From Geodermatophilus marinus (GTDB lineage: Bacteria > Actinomycetota > Actinomycetes > Mycobacteriales > Geodermatophilaceae), in assembly GCF_003428645.1 (NCBI RefSeq), contig NZ_QVQH01000006.1, forward strand, positions 184,909 to 248,908: DNA of 64,000 nucleotides, written 5' to 3'. This document shows, piece by piece, positions 40,027-49,529 of this stretch. The notes under the pieces are model-generated. The model saw nothing but the letters and a program-made list of their open reading frames with translations, was not told the origin of the DNA and did not search any database. The position numbers and the translations under genes are program-made. Each line of letters starts with the position of its first letter. Within the stretch, counting starts at the first letter, position 1.

Positions 40027-40896
40027 GTGCGTGTGCTCGTGGCCGGATGGTTCAGCTTCGACGAGGTGATCGCCACGGTCGGCGACGAGCTCGGCGCCGA
40101 CACGGTGACCCGGTGGCTCACCGACGCCGGGGTCGACCACGACCTCGCGGAGGCGCCCTACCTGGGCAGCGGGGTGAACTGGCGCGACGTCGACCCCGCC
40201 GACTACACGCACCTGCTCTTCGTCAGCGGCCCGCTCAGCGGCTCGCCGCTGCTGCGCGAGCTGTGCGAGACCTTCGCCGGCAGCCGGCGCTGGGCGGTGA
40301 ACGTCTCGGTGGTCAGCGAGGCCGGGCGGGCCCTGTTCGACGAGGTCTGGGCGCGGGACGCCGACGGTGCGGCCCGGCCCGACCTCGCCGTCGAGGGGCC
40401 GACCCCGTCCGCTCCCGTGGTGGCGGTGGCCTTCACCCCGGCCCAGGGCGAGTACGGGGACCGCACCCAGGCCGACCGGGTGCGCGGCGCCATCGAGGAG
40501 TGGCTCGCCACCCGGGCACTGCCCTGGTTCGAGTTGTCCATGGACCTGTTCGAGAAGCCGCACCGCCGCCGCCCCGTGCAGGTGGAGGCGCTGATCCGGC
40601 GGGCCGACGTGGTGGTCAGCATGCGGCTGCACGCCCTCGTGCTCGGGGTCAAGCACGACCGCCCCGTGATCGCCTGCGACCCCATCGCCGGCGGGGCCAA
40701 GGTGACCGCCCAGGCCGGTGCGCTCGGCTGGCCGGTCGTGCTGCCCGCCGAGGAGGTCACCGGCGAGGCGCTGGACGCGGCGCTGGAGCACTGCCTGTCC
40801 GGGCAGCTGGCCGGGCCGCTCCGGGCGGCCCGGGCCCGCGGGCGGGAGGCCGACGCCCGCGCCCGGGAGTGGCTCACCGCGCAGCTGGGGCGCTGA
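40027..40896 (+). CDS. Polysaccharide pyruvyl transferase family protein
   Basis: 289 residues. The pattern RRADVVVSMRLHALVLGVKHDRPVIACDP is the conserved C-terminal core of the CsaB-like pyruvyl transferases, here with a degenerate N-terminal domain (GWFSFDEVIATVGDELGADT). The family moves ketal pyruvate to cell-surface sugars; acceptor unknown and no glycan cluster is adjacent. The GTG at 40027 lies 7 nt after a weak -10 (GACGCT), consistent with leaderless expression. Divergent from the VOC gene. Confidence 0.85.
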   Translation: MRVLVAGWFSFDEVIATVGDELGADTVTRWLTDAGVDHDLAEAPYLGSGVNWRDVDPADYTHLLFVSGPLSGSPLLRELCETFAGSRRWAVNVSVVSEAGRALFDEVWARDADGAARPDLAVEGPTPSAPVVAVAFTPAQGEYGDRTQADRVRGAIEEWLATRALPWFELSMDLFEKPHRRRPVQVEALIRRADVVVSMRLHALVLGVKHDRPVIACDPIAGGAKVTAQAGALGWPVVLPAEEVTGEALDAALEHCLSGQLAGPLRAARARGREADARAREWLTAQLGR

Positions 40897-40980
40897 GCCC
40901 GGTCCCGCACCGCGGCGCCGCCCGGGAACCGGCCGCCACCCGGGCCGGTCCACCGCGCGGTCGCCGGATCCCCCTCCGGG

Positions 40981-41020
40981 TCCTACGTCTGTGAGTGCGG
41001 GGGCACTCAGAGACGTAGGA
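40981..41020. terminator. Bidirectional terminator hairpin
   Basis: TCCTACGTCTGTGAGTGC (40981-40998) pairs with 41003-41020 with one mismatch around a GGGG loop. Outer CCTCCGG and CCGGAGG extend the stem. It separates convergent genes. The bases from 41031 to the metB stop show no further feature. Confidence 0.8.
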
Positions 41021-41127
41021 GGCCGGAGGTGGACGCATCCCGGCGCGGGGCGGGGCAGCGGTGCGGGGCGGGTCCGTGCGCGGGCAGGGCAGCGCGTGGG
41101 GTGGTGCCCAGGGGTGCGAGGCGTCGG

Positions 41128-42260
41128 TCAGCGCAGCGCCTGGTCCAGGTCGGCCAGCAGGTCCTCGACGTCCTCGATGCCGACCGAGAGCCGCACGAGG
41201 TCGGCGGGCACCTCGAGCGGCGAGCCGGCCGCGCTGGCGTGGGTCATCCGCGCCGGGTGCTCGATGAGCGACTCGACCCCGCCGAGCGACTCGGCGAGGG
41301 TGAAGACCCGCGCGCGCTCGCAGACCCGCAGCGCCGCCTCCTCGCCTCCGGCCAGCCGGAAGGAGAGCATGCCGCCGAACCCGGACATCTGCTTCGCGGC
41401 GATCTCGTGGCCGGGGTGGTCGGGCAGGCCGGGGTAGAGCACCGCCGACACCGCGGGGTGGGCGGCGAGGTGCTCGGCGATGCGGGCGGCGTTGGCCTGG
41501 TGCCGGTCCATCCGCACGCCGAGGGTCTTGATCCCGCGCAGCACCAGCCAGTCGGAGAGCGGGCCCGAGACCGCGCCCATGGCGTTCTGCGAGAAGGTCA
41601 GCTGCTCGCCCAGCCCGGGGTCGGAGACGACCAGCGCCCCGCCGACGACGTCGGAGTGCCCGCCCAGGTACTTGGTGGTCGAGTGCACGACCACGTCGGC
41701 GCCGAGGGGCAGCGGCTGCTGCAGGTAGGGCGAGGCGAAGGTGTTGTCGACGACGAGCAGCGCGCCGGCATCGTGCGCCACCTCGGCCAGCCGCGCGATG
41801 TCGGCGACGTTGAGCAGCGGGTTGGTCGGCGTCTCGCACCAGATCACCCGGGTGGTCGGCCGGATCGCGGCGCGGAGGGCGTCGGCGTCGTTGAGGTCCA
41901 CCGGCGTGTGCTCGACCCCCCAGCGGGAGACCACCCGCGAGATCAGCCGGAACGTGCCGCCGTAGGCGTCGCCGCCGAGGACGACGTGGCTGCCCGGCTC
42001 GCACACCGTCCGCAGCAGGGTGTCCTCCGCGGCCAGGCCGGAGGCGAACGCCAGCCCGGTGGACCCCTGCTCCAGCGACGCCAGGGCCTCCTGGAGCGCC
42101 GTCCGGGTCGGGTTGCCGCTGCGGCTGTACTCGTAGCCGCCGCGCAGCCCGCCCACGCCGTCCTGCTTGAAGGTGGTGGCCAGGTGCAGCGGGACCACCA
42201 CGTCCCCCGTCGCGGGGTCGGGCTCCTGCCCGGCGTGGATGGCGCGCGTGTTGAAGCCGG

Positions 42261-42264
<4 letters not shown>
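41128..42264 (-). CDS. metB: Cystathionine gamma-synthase/gamma-lyase
   Basis: 378 residues, a PLP enzyme of the Cys/Met metabolism family. The Schiff-base Lys198 is in HSTTKYLGGH. Other conserved parts are YEYSRSGNPTR, the ETPTNP segment and the C-terminal ESLGGVESLIEHPARMTH. Family members either make cystathionine from an O-acyl homoserine and cysteine or cleave it to cysteine, ammonia and 2-oxobutyrate; next to cbs, a role in reverse transsulfuration is likely. The ATG overlaps the cbs stop codon (ATGA), so the two are co-translated. A terminator lies behind it. Confidence 0.95.
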
Positions 42265-43667
<1,403 letters not shown>

Positions 43668-43773
43668 CAGGGACCTCCTCGTCGGGCGCCGACCGCCGGC
43701 GCCCCGGGCCCCATCCCACCAGACGGACGCCGGCCAGGTGTCCGCCCGCGCCCGGCGGGGCAGGTGCCGGGGC

Positions 43774-44550
43774 ATGACGCAGATCCCGACCGCCGACCTG
43801 CCCGGCGGCGGCCGCATGCCGCTGCTGGGGTTCGGCACCTGGCAGCTGTCCGGCCGGCAGTGCTACGACGCCGTCCGCACCGCGCTGGACGCCGGCTACC
43901 GGCACGTCGACACGGCCACGATGTACCGCAACGAGGCCGAGGTCGGCCGGGCGCTGCGCGACTCGGGCGTCCCCCGGGACGAGGTCTTCGTGACCACCAA
44001 GCTGCCCCCGGCGCGGGCCGACCGGCCCGAGGAGACCATCGCCGCCTCGCTGGACGCGCTCGGCCTGGACCGGGTCGACCTGTGGCTGGTGCACTGGCCC
44101 CCGGGGGACGCCGGGGTGGACCTGTGGCGCCGGTTCCTCGCCGTCCGTGACGACGGGCGGGCGCGCGACGTCGGCGTCTCCAACTACGGCCTCGCCCAGG
44201 TGGACGAGGTGACCCGGGCGACGGGGGAGCGGCCGGCGGTCAACCAGGTGCCGTGGGCGCCGTCCCGGTACGACGCGGCGGTGGAGCAGGGGCACCGCGA
44301 ACGCGGCGTCGCGCTCGAGGGCTACAGCCCGATCAAGAACACCGACCTCGGCGCCCCGGTGCTCCACGAGGTGGCCGACGCGCACGGCGTCACGCCCGCC
44401 CAGGTGGTGCTGCGCTGGCACCTCGAGCACGGCGTCGCCGTCATCCCGAAGTCGGCCACGCCGGAGCGGATCGCGGCCAACGCCGCGATCGCCGGCTTCT
44501 CCCTGAGCGCCGAGGAGGTCGCCCGGGTCGACGGGCTGGCGCGCGGCTGA
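43774..44550 (+). CDS. Aldo/keto reductase
   Basis: 258 residues, a TIM-barrel NADPH oxidoreductase. The catalytic tetrad is Asp46, Tyr51, Lys76 and His107. GFGTWQL at the start and IPKSATPERI near the end (NADPH phosphate site) are typical of the 2,5-diketo-gluconate-reductase-like branch. Substrate is unknown. No strong ribosome binding site precedes the ATG at 43774; the preceding CAGGTGCCGGGG is weak. It is divergent from cbs, 106 bases apart. Confidence 0.95.
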   Translation: MTQIPTADLPGGGRMPLLGFGTWQLSGRQCYDAVRTALDAGYRHVDTATMYRNEAEVGRALRDSGVPRDEVFVTTKLPPARADRPEETIAASLDALGLDRVDLWLVHWPPGDAGVDLWRRFLAVRDDGRARDVGVSNYGLAQVDEVTRATGERPAVNQVPWAPSRYDAAVEQGHRERGVALEGYSPIKNTDLGAPVLHEVADAHGVTPAQVVLRWHLEHGVAVIPKSATPERIAANAAIAGFSLSAEEVARVDGLARG

Positions 44551-44635
44551 GCCCGGCGGCCCGGGGCGCCGGGCGCAGCCTGGCGGCGGCACCGGAGCCC
44601 TGGTGACGGCGGACGGCGGCGGCGAGGATCCCGGC

Positions 44636-44707
44636 ATGACACCGAGCCGCGCACCCGCGCCCTCCGCCCTCCGCGACCGCGACCGCCCGCGGGGGAGGGC
44701 CGCATGA
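44636..44707 (+). CDS. Possible 23-codon upstream peptide
   Basis: An ATG frame of 23 Arg/Pro/Ala-rich codons whose TGA overlaps the ATG of the XdhC-like gene. A -10-like GAGGAT lies 6 nt before its start, as in leaderless genes here. Such overlapping leaders can couple translation, but composition is uninformative. Confidence 0.25.
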   Translation: MTPSRAPAPSALRDRDRPRGRAA

Positions 44708-45219
44708 CCGCGACCGACCCCACCTGCGGCGTCGCCCACGGGGACCCCGCGCCCGGGGTGACCGGCCGGGCCCTGGTGGCGGTGTTCGCCTCCCCGGTGG
44801 CCGAGGTGCTGCTGCGCTGGGGGGCCGAGCTCGGCTTCCGCACCCTGCTGCTCGACCCCGACCCGGACCGAGGCGCCGACCTCACGGCGTTCGGGGCGCT
44901 GCCGGGGGACCTGCCGGAGGCCGACGTCGACGTCGTCGTCACCGACCACCACCGGCCCGAGCTCGGCGAGGTGCTCCGTGACGCGCTGGCCCGGCGGGTG
45001 CGCTGGGTCGGCGTCATGGGCAACCCGCGGCACGAGGGCCCGCACGTGGCGGCGCTGGCCGCCCTCGGCCTCCCGCCGGAGGAGGTGGCCCGCGTCCACC
45101 GGCCCATCGGGCTGGACATCGGATCCCGCACCCCGGCGGAGATCGCGCTGAGCACGCTGGCCGGGCTGCTCGCCGACCGCAACGGGCGCAGCGGCGGGAC
45201 CGCCCACCGGCCGCGGTGA
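44704..45219 (+). CDS. XdhC-like Rossmann-domain protein (C-terminal domain only)
   Basis: 171 residues corresponding to the C-terminal Rossmann half of XdhC/CoxI proteins: LVAVFASPVAEVLLRWGAEL, VRWVGVMGNPRHEGPH and the signature HRPIGLDIGSRTPAEIALS. The N-terminal XdhC_CoxI domain, found in molybdenum hydroxylase maturation factors, is absent, and no xanthine or CO dehydrogenase gene is near. A related redox function with an unknown target is likely. The ATG has GGGAGGG upstream. Its stop overlaps the GTG of the kinase gene. Confidence 0.85.
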   Translation: MTATDPTCGVAHGDPAPGVTGRALVAVFASPVAEVLLRWGAELGFRTLLLDPDPDRGADLTAFGALPGDLPEADVDVVVTDHHRPELGEVLRDALARRVRWVGVMGNPRHEGPHVAALAALGLPPEEVARVHRPIGLDIGSRTPAEIALSTLAGLLADRNGRSGGTAHRPR

Positions 45220-46598
45220 GCGGGGTCCTGCTGGGGGTCGACCTCGGCACCAGCGGGCTCAAGCTCGTCGTCCTCGACCCGGGCGGGGTGGTGCTCGCCG
45301 AGGGCGAGTCGGCCTACGCCGTCGAGACACCCCGGCCGGGCTGGGCGCAGACCGACCCGGCGGTGTGGCGTCGGGCTCTCGACGACGCGCTGGCCCGGGT
45401 GACGCCCGCCCTGGCCGGGCGGCGGGTGGCCGGCCTCGGGCTGTCCGGGCAGATGCACGGCGCGGTGCTGGTCGACGACCGGGGCAGGCCGCTGGCGCCG
45501 GCCGCCCTGTGGCCGGACACCCGCGCGGCGGCGCAGGTCGCCCGCTGGCGGGCGCTGCCGCCGGCCGACCGGGCGGCGCTGGCCAACCCGCTCGTGGCCG
45601 GCATGACCGGGCCGCTGCTGGCCTGGTTCGCCGAGCACGAGCCGGCCCTGCTGGCCCGCGCGGCGGCGGTGCTGCTGCCCAAGGACGCCCTGCGCGCCGC
45701 GCTCCTGCCCGGCGCCGACCCGCGGGTCACCGACCGCAGCGACGCCTCGGCGACGCTGCTGTGGGACGTCGTCGTCGACCGGTGGTCACCGGCCGCCGCG
45801 GCCGCCGCGGGCGTGGACCCCGGCGTGCTGCCGGCCGTCGCGGACGGGGACCGGGTCGCCGGGACGGCGCGGTTGCCGGTCGGCGAGGTGCCCGTCGTCG
45901 TCGGCGCCGCCGACACCCCGCTGGCCCTGCTCGCGGCCGGGCCGGCCGGGGGGCTGCAGGTCAACCTGGGCACCGGGGCCCAGGTGCTGCAGCCCGCCCG
46001 GGCACCGGCGCCGGCCGACGACCCGCCGGTGCACTGCTACGCCCGCGCGGACGCGGGCTGGTACGGGATGGCCGCGCTGCAGAACGCCGGCTCGGCCTGG
46101 GACTGGGTGGGCCGCGTGCTCGGCCTGCCGGCCGCGGAGCTGTTCGAGCTGGCGGCGGCGGCCCCGGCGGGCGCGGGCGGTGCGGTCTTCCGGCCGTTCC
46201 TCACCGGCGAGCGCGGCGGGGTGGCCGGGCCGGGTGAGCGGGGCCGCTGGTCCGGGCTCTCGGCGGGGACCACGCGGGCCGACCTGGTGCGCGCCGCGGT
46301 CGAGGGGGTGGTGTTCGCGGTCGCGGCGGCCGTGGACCTGCTCGACCCGGGCCCGGGGGAGGTGCTGCTGACCGGCGGGGGCGGGCGGCCGGCCGTCGTC
46401 CGGCAACTGCTCGCCGACGTCCTCGGCCGGCCGGTGCGCCACCTGCCGCTGCGCAGCGCCTCGGCGGTCGGCGCCGCCCTGCTCGCCGCCTCGGGGACCG
46501 GGGTCGAGGCCCGCCACGCCGCCGTGCCCGGCCCGGCCCGGCAGCCGCGCGCGGACCCGGCCCTGCGGGACGCCGCCGAGCGCTGGCGGGCGGGGTGA
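45216..46598 (+). CDS. FGGY-family carbohydrate kinase (xylulokinase-like)
   Basis: 460 residues. The first ATP-binding loop is GVDLGTSGLKLVV, the substrate side carries GLSGQMHGAVLVDD, and the late FGGY signature includes LLTGGGGRPAVVRQLLADVL. GLSGQMHG is typical of D-xylulose kinases. No xylose isomerase or transporter is adjacent, so substrate is inferred only from the motif. The GTG overlaps the XdhC-like stop codon (GTGA). The stop codon begins the family H hairpin. Confidence 0.9.
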   Translation: MSGVLLGVDLGTSGLKLVVLDPGGVVLAEGESAYAVETPRPGWAQTDPAVWRRALDDALARVTPALAGRRVAGLGLSGQMHGAVLVDDRGRPLAPAALWPDTRAAAQVARWRALPPADRAALANPLVAGMTGPLLAWFAEHEPALLARAAAVLLPKDALRAALLPGADPRVTDRSDASATLLWDVVVDRWSPAAAAAAGVDPGVLPAVADGDRVAGTARLPVGEVPVVVGAADTPLALLAAGPAGGLQVNLGTGAQVLQPARAPAPADDPPVHCYARADAGWYGMAALQNAGSAWDWVGRVLGLPAAELFELAAAAPAGAGGAVFRPFLTGERGGVAGPGERGRWSGLSAGTTRADLVRAAVEGVVFAVAAAVDLLDPGPGEVLLTGGGGRPAVVRQLLADVLGRPVRHLPLRSASAVGAALLAASGTGVEARHAAVPGPARQPRADPALRDAAERWRAG

Positions 46599-46644
46599 GC
46601 GGAGGGGATCCGTCGGCGTCACGCCGACCGATCCCCTCCGCTCA
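46596..46644. terminator. Bidirectional hairpin, repeat family H copy 2
   Basis: A 23-bp stem (46596-46618 with 46622-46644) with a TCA loop and one C-C mismatch; its arm TGAGCGGAGGGGATCCGTCG resembles copy 1 at 39374. The kinase stop codon is in the left arm and the hisN stop codon is in the loop. Confidence 0.8.
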
Positions 46645-47425
46645 ACGTCCCCAGGGCGGCCTCGTGCAGCAGGCCGTTGGTCGCGAGCGCGCTGCCGCCG
46701 GTCGGCCCCGGTGCGCCGGTGAGGTCGGTGAACCGGCCCCCGGCCTCGCGGACGATCACGTCGAGGGCGGCGAGGTCCCACACGGAGACCTCGGGCTCGC
46801 AGGCCACGTCGACCGCGCCCTCGGCGAGCAGCACGTAGCTCCAGAAGTCGCCGTAGGCGCGGGTGCGCCAGGTGGCGCGGGTGAGGTCGAGGAAGCCCTC
46901 GAGCAGCCCCCGGTCCTCCCAGCCCGACAGGCTCGAGTAGGAGAGGCTGGCGTCGCCGAGCTCGTGCACCTGCGAGACGGTGCAGCGCGTCGCCGACTCC
47001 AGCCGCCGCCCGGTCCAGGCGCCGACGCCCTTGGCCGCCCACCAGCGGCGGTTGAGCGCCGGCGCCGAGACCAGGCCGACCACGGGCTCGTCGCCGTCGA
47101 ACAGCGCGATGAGCGTGGCCCAGACCGGCACGCCGCGGACGAAGTTCTTCGTCCCGTCGATCGGGTCCAGCACCCAGCGCCGCGGACCGTGCCCGGTCAT
47201 CCCGAGCTCCTCACCGAGGACGGCGTCCCGGGTGCGGGCGCGGGCCAGGGTGATCCGCAGCTGCTCCTCGACCGCGCGGTCGGCGTCGGTGACCGGCGTG
47301 AGGTCCGGCTTCGTGTCGACCTGCAGGTCCTGCGCCCGGAAGCGGTCGAGGCTGATGGAGTCCGCCTGGTCCGCGAGCACGTGCGCCAGGTGCATGTCCC
47401 CCGTGAGGTCCCGGCCCGGTGTCAT
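46619..47425 (-). CDS. hisN: Histidinol-phosphatase of the inositol monophosphatase family
   Basis: 268 residues with metal-binding motifs [17 protein letters not shown] and the late [13 protein letters not shown], the standard inositol-monophosphatase set. Actinobacterial members with [12 protein letters not shown] and this length are usually HisN, which removes phosphate from L-histidinol phosphate. The ATG at 47425 lies 8 nt after TAGGTT (47439-47434), so it is preferred over the in-frame GTG at 47431, which would leave only two bases behind the -10. It converges with the kinase gene through a shared hairpin. Confidence 0.9.
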   Translation of the reverse strand: MTPGRDLTGDMHLAHVLADQADSISLDRFRAQDLQVDTKPDLTPVTDADRAVEEQLRITLARARTRDAVLGEELGMTGHGPRRWVLDPIDGTKNFVRGVPVWATLIALFDGDEPVVGLVSAPALNRRWWAAKGVGAWTGRRLESATRCTVSQVHELGDASLSYSSLSGWEDRGLLEGFLDLTRATWRTRAYGDFWSYVLLAEGAVDVACEPEVSVWDLAALDVIVREAGGRFTDLTGAPGPTGGSALATNGLLHEAALGTLSGGDRSA

Positions 47426-47446
47426 GGGCACCGAACCTACTGGGGG

Positions 47447-47629
47447 TCAGTCGAAGACGGCGGCGCTGACCCCGCTGGGGCCCTCGTACTCGCGGTCGTC
47501 GATCTTCTCCAGCGCGTCGAGGACGGCCTCGTCGCCGCCGTTGTCGCGCGCGTGCTGCACGATCTGCTGCTTGCCGGCCGGGTAGTCCATGCCGGAGAGG
47601 GCCTTCTGGATGTCGATGGGGCTCACCAT
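47447..47629 (-). CDS. DUF2795 domain protein
   Basis: 60 residues matching DUF2795: DIQKALSGMDYPAGKQQIVQ, then DEAVLDALEKIDDREYEGP and a C-terminal VSAAVFD. It is a small helical family of unknown function in actinobacteria. The ATG at 47629 is followed by a GTG, either of which may be used. It lies 21 bases upstream of hisN on the same strand and may be co-transcribed, although hisN has its own -10. Confidence 0.9.
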   Translation of the reverse strand: MVSPIDIQKALSGMDYPAGKQQIVQHARDNGGDEAVLDALEKIDDREYEGPSGVSAAVFD

Positions 47630-47682
47630 GGGCCCGGCCTACCCGGCACCGACCCCGCCGATGCGCGGATACCGTCGCTGAC

Positions 47683-48219
47683 GTGGACGCCGCGACGATC
47701 GCCGGGCTGCTCGCCGACCCGGCCCGCCTCAAGGTGGTCGCGGCGCTGGCCCTGGGCGCGGGCACCATCGAGGAGGTCGCCGCGTCGTCCGGGCTGTCCC
47801 TGAAGGACGTCGCGCTGGCCGCCCGCCGGCTGGCCCGTGCCGGGCTGGTGCGGCGCGACCGGCACGAGCTGGAGCTGCTCGCCGACCGGTTCGGGGCGGC
47901 GGCCCGCGCGGCGGCGCAGGCCGCCCCGGCGCCCGAGCCGCTCTCCGACGACCCGGCCGAGGACGCCGTGCTGTCGGCGTTCGTGCGTGCCGGGCGGCTG
48001 GTGGCGATCCCGGCCGCCCGCGGCAAGCGGCGGGTGGTGCTCGAGCACCTGGTGCGGGTCTTCGACGTCGGCGTGCGCTACCCCGAGCGCGAGGTGAACG
48101 CGCTGCTGGCCGTGTGGCACCCCGACGTGGCCGCGCTGCGCCGGTACCTGGTCGACGAGGGGCTGCTCTCGCGGGAGGCCGGGCTGTACTGGCGCTCCGG
48201 GGGCTGGGTCGACGTGTAG
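47683..48219 (+). CDS. DUF2087 domain transcriptional regulator
   Basis: 178 residues. An N-terminal ArsR-like winged helix (about 1-70: LLADPARLKVVAALALGAGT, then LKDVALAARRLARAGLVRRD) is joined to a C-terminal DUF2087 domain (VVLEHLVRVFDVGVRYPERE, then VDEGLLSREAGLYWR). Effector unknown. The GTG at 47683 lies 7 nt after TACCGT (47670-47675), so the mRNA is probably leaderless. It is divergent from the DUF2795 gene. Confidence 0.9.
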   Translation: MDAATIAGLLADPARLKVVAALALGAGTIEEVAASSGLSLKDVALAARRLARAGLVRRDRHELELLADRFGAAARAAAQAAPAPEPLSDDPAEDAVLSAFVRAGRLVAIPAARGKRRVVLEHLVRVFDVGVRYPEREVNALLAVWHPDVAALRRYLVDEGLLSREAGLYWRSGGWVDV

Positions 48220-48269
48220 GGGGCTCGGCCCCGGTGCCCCCTCGGTGCCCGTGATGTCCAGGTGCCCGT

Positions 48270-48335
48270 GATCATGAAGCCCGGGAAGTGGCACGCCGTG
48301 CCGAGGCGGGGTGTCGCTTCCCGAGCTTCATGATC
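48270..48335. repeat. Imperfect 25-bp inverted repeat in a convergent junction
   Basis: GATCATGAAGCCCGGGAAG plus six bases (48270-48294) pairs with 48311-48335 at 22 of 25 positions across a 16-nt loop. It is a probable terminator or REP-like element. Confidence 0.6.
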
Positions 48336-48346
48336 GCCGCGGATCC

Positions 48347-48502
48347 TGGCCCTCCTGCAGGGGCCCGCCGCGAGCGTGCGAGGGGTGGGGGGCAGGGGTG
48401 GCCCTCCTGCAGGGGCCCGCCGCGAGCGTGCGAGGGGTGGGGGGCAGGGGTGGCCCTCCTGCAGGGGCCCGCCGCGAGCGTGCGAGGGGTGGGGGGCAGG
48501 AG
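48347..48502. repeat. Three tandem 52-bp hairpin repeats between convergent genes
   Basis: Units begin at 48347, 48399 and 48451. Each has CCCTCCTGCAGGGGCCCGCC, then GCGAGCGTGCGAGGGG and GGGGGCAGG. CCCTCCTGC in the last unit can pair with GCAGGAGGG at its end. The run stops 7 bases before the rsgA stop codon. A related, sequence-diverged pair of units lies at 56778-56914 in another convergent junction. Confidence 0.85.
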
Positions 48503-48509
48503 GGTCCTT

Positions 48510-49529
48510 CTAGTGGCCGGGGTCGAGCTGGCCGACCGCGTCCAGCAACCGGCGGACGCTGGCCAGCCGCTCCCGGCGCCCGGGGGGTCCGGCGTCCGCC
48601 CAGGCGTCGAGGGCGCAGTCGGGGTCCGCGGCCGTGTGCCCGCAGCCGGGCGGGCAGTCGACCGCGGCCTCGGCGACGTCGTCGAAGGCCACCAGCACGT
48701 CCTCGGCCGTCACGTGCGCGAGGCCGAACGAGCGGATGCCGGGGGTGTCGATGACCGTGCCCCCGCCCGGCAGGTCCAGCAGCACCGCGGACGACGACAC
48801 GTGCCGCCCCTTGCCTATCTTGGTGACCTCGCCGGTGGCCCGGTCGGCGTCGGGCACCAGCCGGTTGACCAGGGTCGACTTGCCGACCCCGGACTGGCCC
48901 ACGAGCACGCTCATCCGCCTCCGCAGGCGGGCCACGAGCTCCTCCAGCGGCGCCTGCCGGGACACCGCGACCGCGTCGACCTCCAGCCCCGCGTAGCGGT
49001 CCAGGAGGGACCGCGGGCTGGCCAGGTCCGTCTTGGTCAGGCACAGCAGCGGCTCCAGGCCGCCGGCGTACGCGGCCACCAGGCAGCGGTCGAGGAAGCC
49101 CAGCGCCGGCTCGGGGTCGGCGACCGCGGTGACGATCACCAGCTGGTCGGCGTTGGCCACCACGACCCGCTCGGTGGGGTCGGTGTCGTCGGCGGTCCGG
49201 CGCAGCGACGTCGTCCGCTCCTCGATGACGACGATGCGGGCCAGGGAGTCCGGCCGGCCGCTGGTGTCGCCCACCAGCCGGACCCGGTCGCCGACGACGA
49301 CGCCGTGCCGGCCGAGCTCGCGGGCGCGCATCGCGGTGACCTCGACCGAGTTCCTCCCGGGGTCCTCGACGCGGACGGTCATGCGGCCCCGGTCGACCGC
49401 GACGACCAGGCCCGGCACCGCGTCCTCGTGGCGGGGCCGGGTGCGGGTGCGCGGCCGCGAGCCGCGCCGGTTGGGCCGGACCCGGACGTCGTCCTCGTCC
49501 GACCGGCTGTCGTGCCTGCGCGGGCTCAG
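48510..49529 (-). CDS. rsgA: Ribosome-maturation GTPase RsgA
   Basis: 339 residues if started at 49529. Conserved N-terminal DEDDVRVRPNRRGSRPRT leads to an OB fold, then a circularly permuted GTPase: G4 TKTD, G1 GQSGVGKSTL, G3 DTPG. A zinc knuckle follows (CPPGCGHTAADPDC). It matures the 30S subunit. The conserved N-terminus starts right after a CTG that overlaps the aroA stop (CTGA), with GGGAG about 8 nt upstream; no ATG or GTG is at this position. An upstream GTG inside aroA or GTG at the later VPGLVV are alternatives. Confidence 0.93.
   Translation of the reverse strand: MSPRRHDSRSDEDDVRVRPNRRGSRPRTRTRPRHEDAVPGLVVAVDRGRMTVRVEDPGRNSVEVTAMRARELGRHGVVVGDRVRLVGDTSGRPDSLARIVVIEERTTSLRRTADDTDPTERVVVANADQLVIVTAVADPEPALGFLDRCLVAAYAGGLEPLLCLTKTDLASPRSLLDRYAGLEVDAVAVSRQAPLEELVARLRRRMSVLVGQSGVGKSTLVNRLVPDADRATGEVTKIGKGRHVSSSAVLLDLPGGGTVIDTPGIRSFGLAHVTAEDVLVAFDDVAEAAVDCPPGCGHTAADPDCALDAWADAGPPGRRERLASVRRLLDAVGQLDPGH

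Noticed and set aside
48347..48502. CRISPR array
   Set aside because: The 52-bp units are directly contiguous with no unique spacers and no cas genes; the sequence folds as terminator hairpins.
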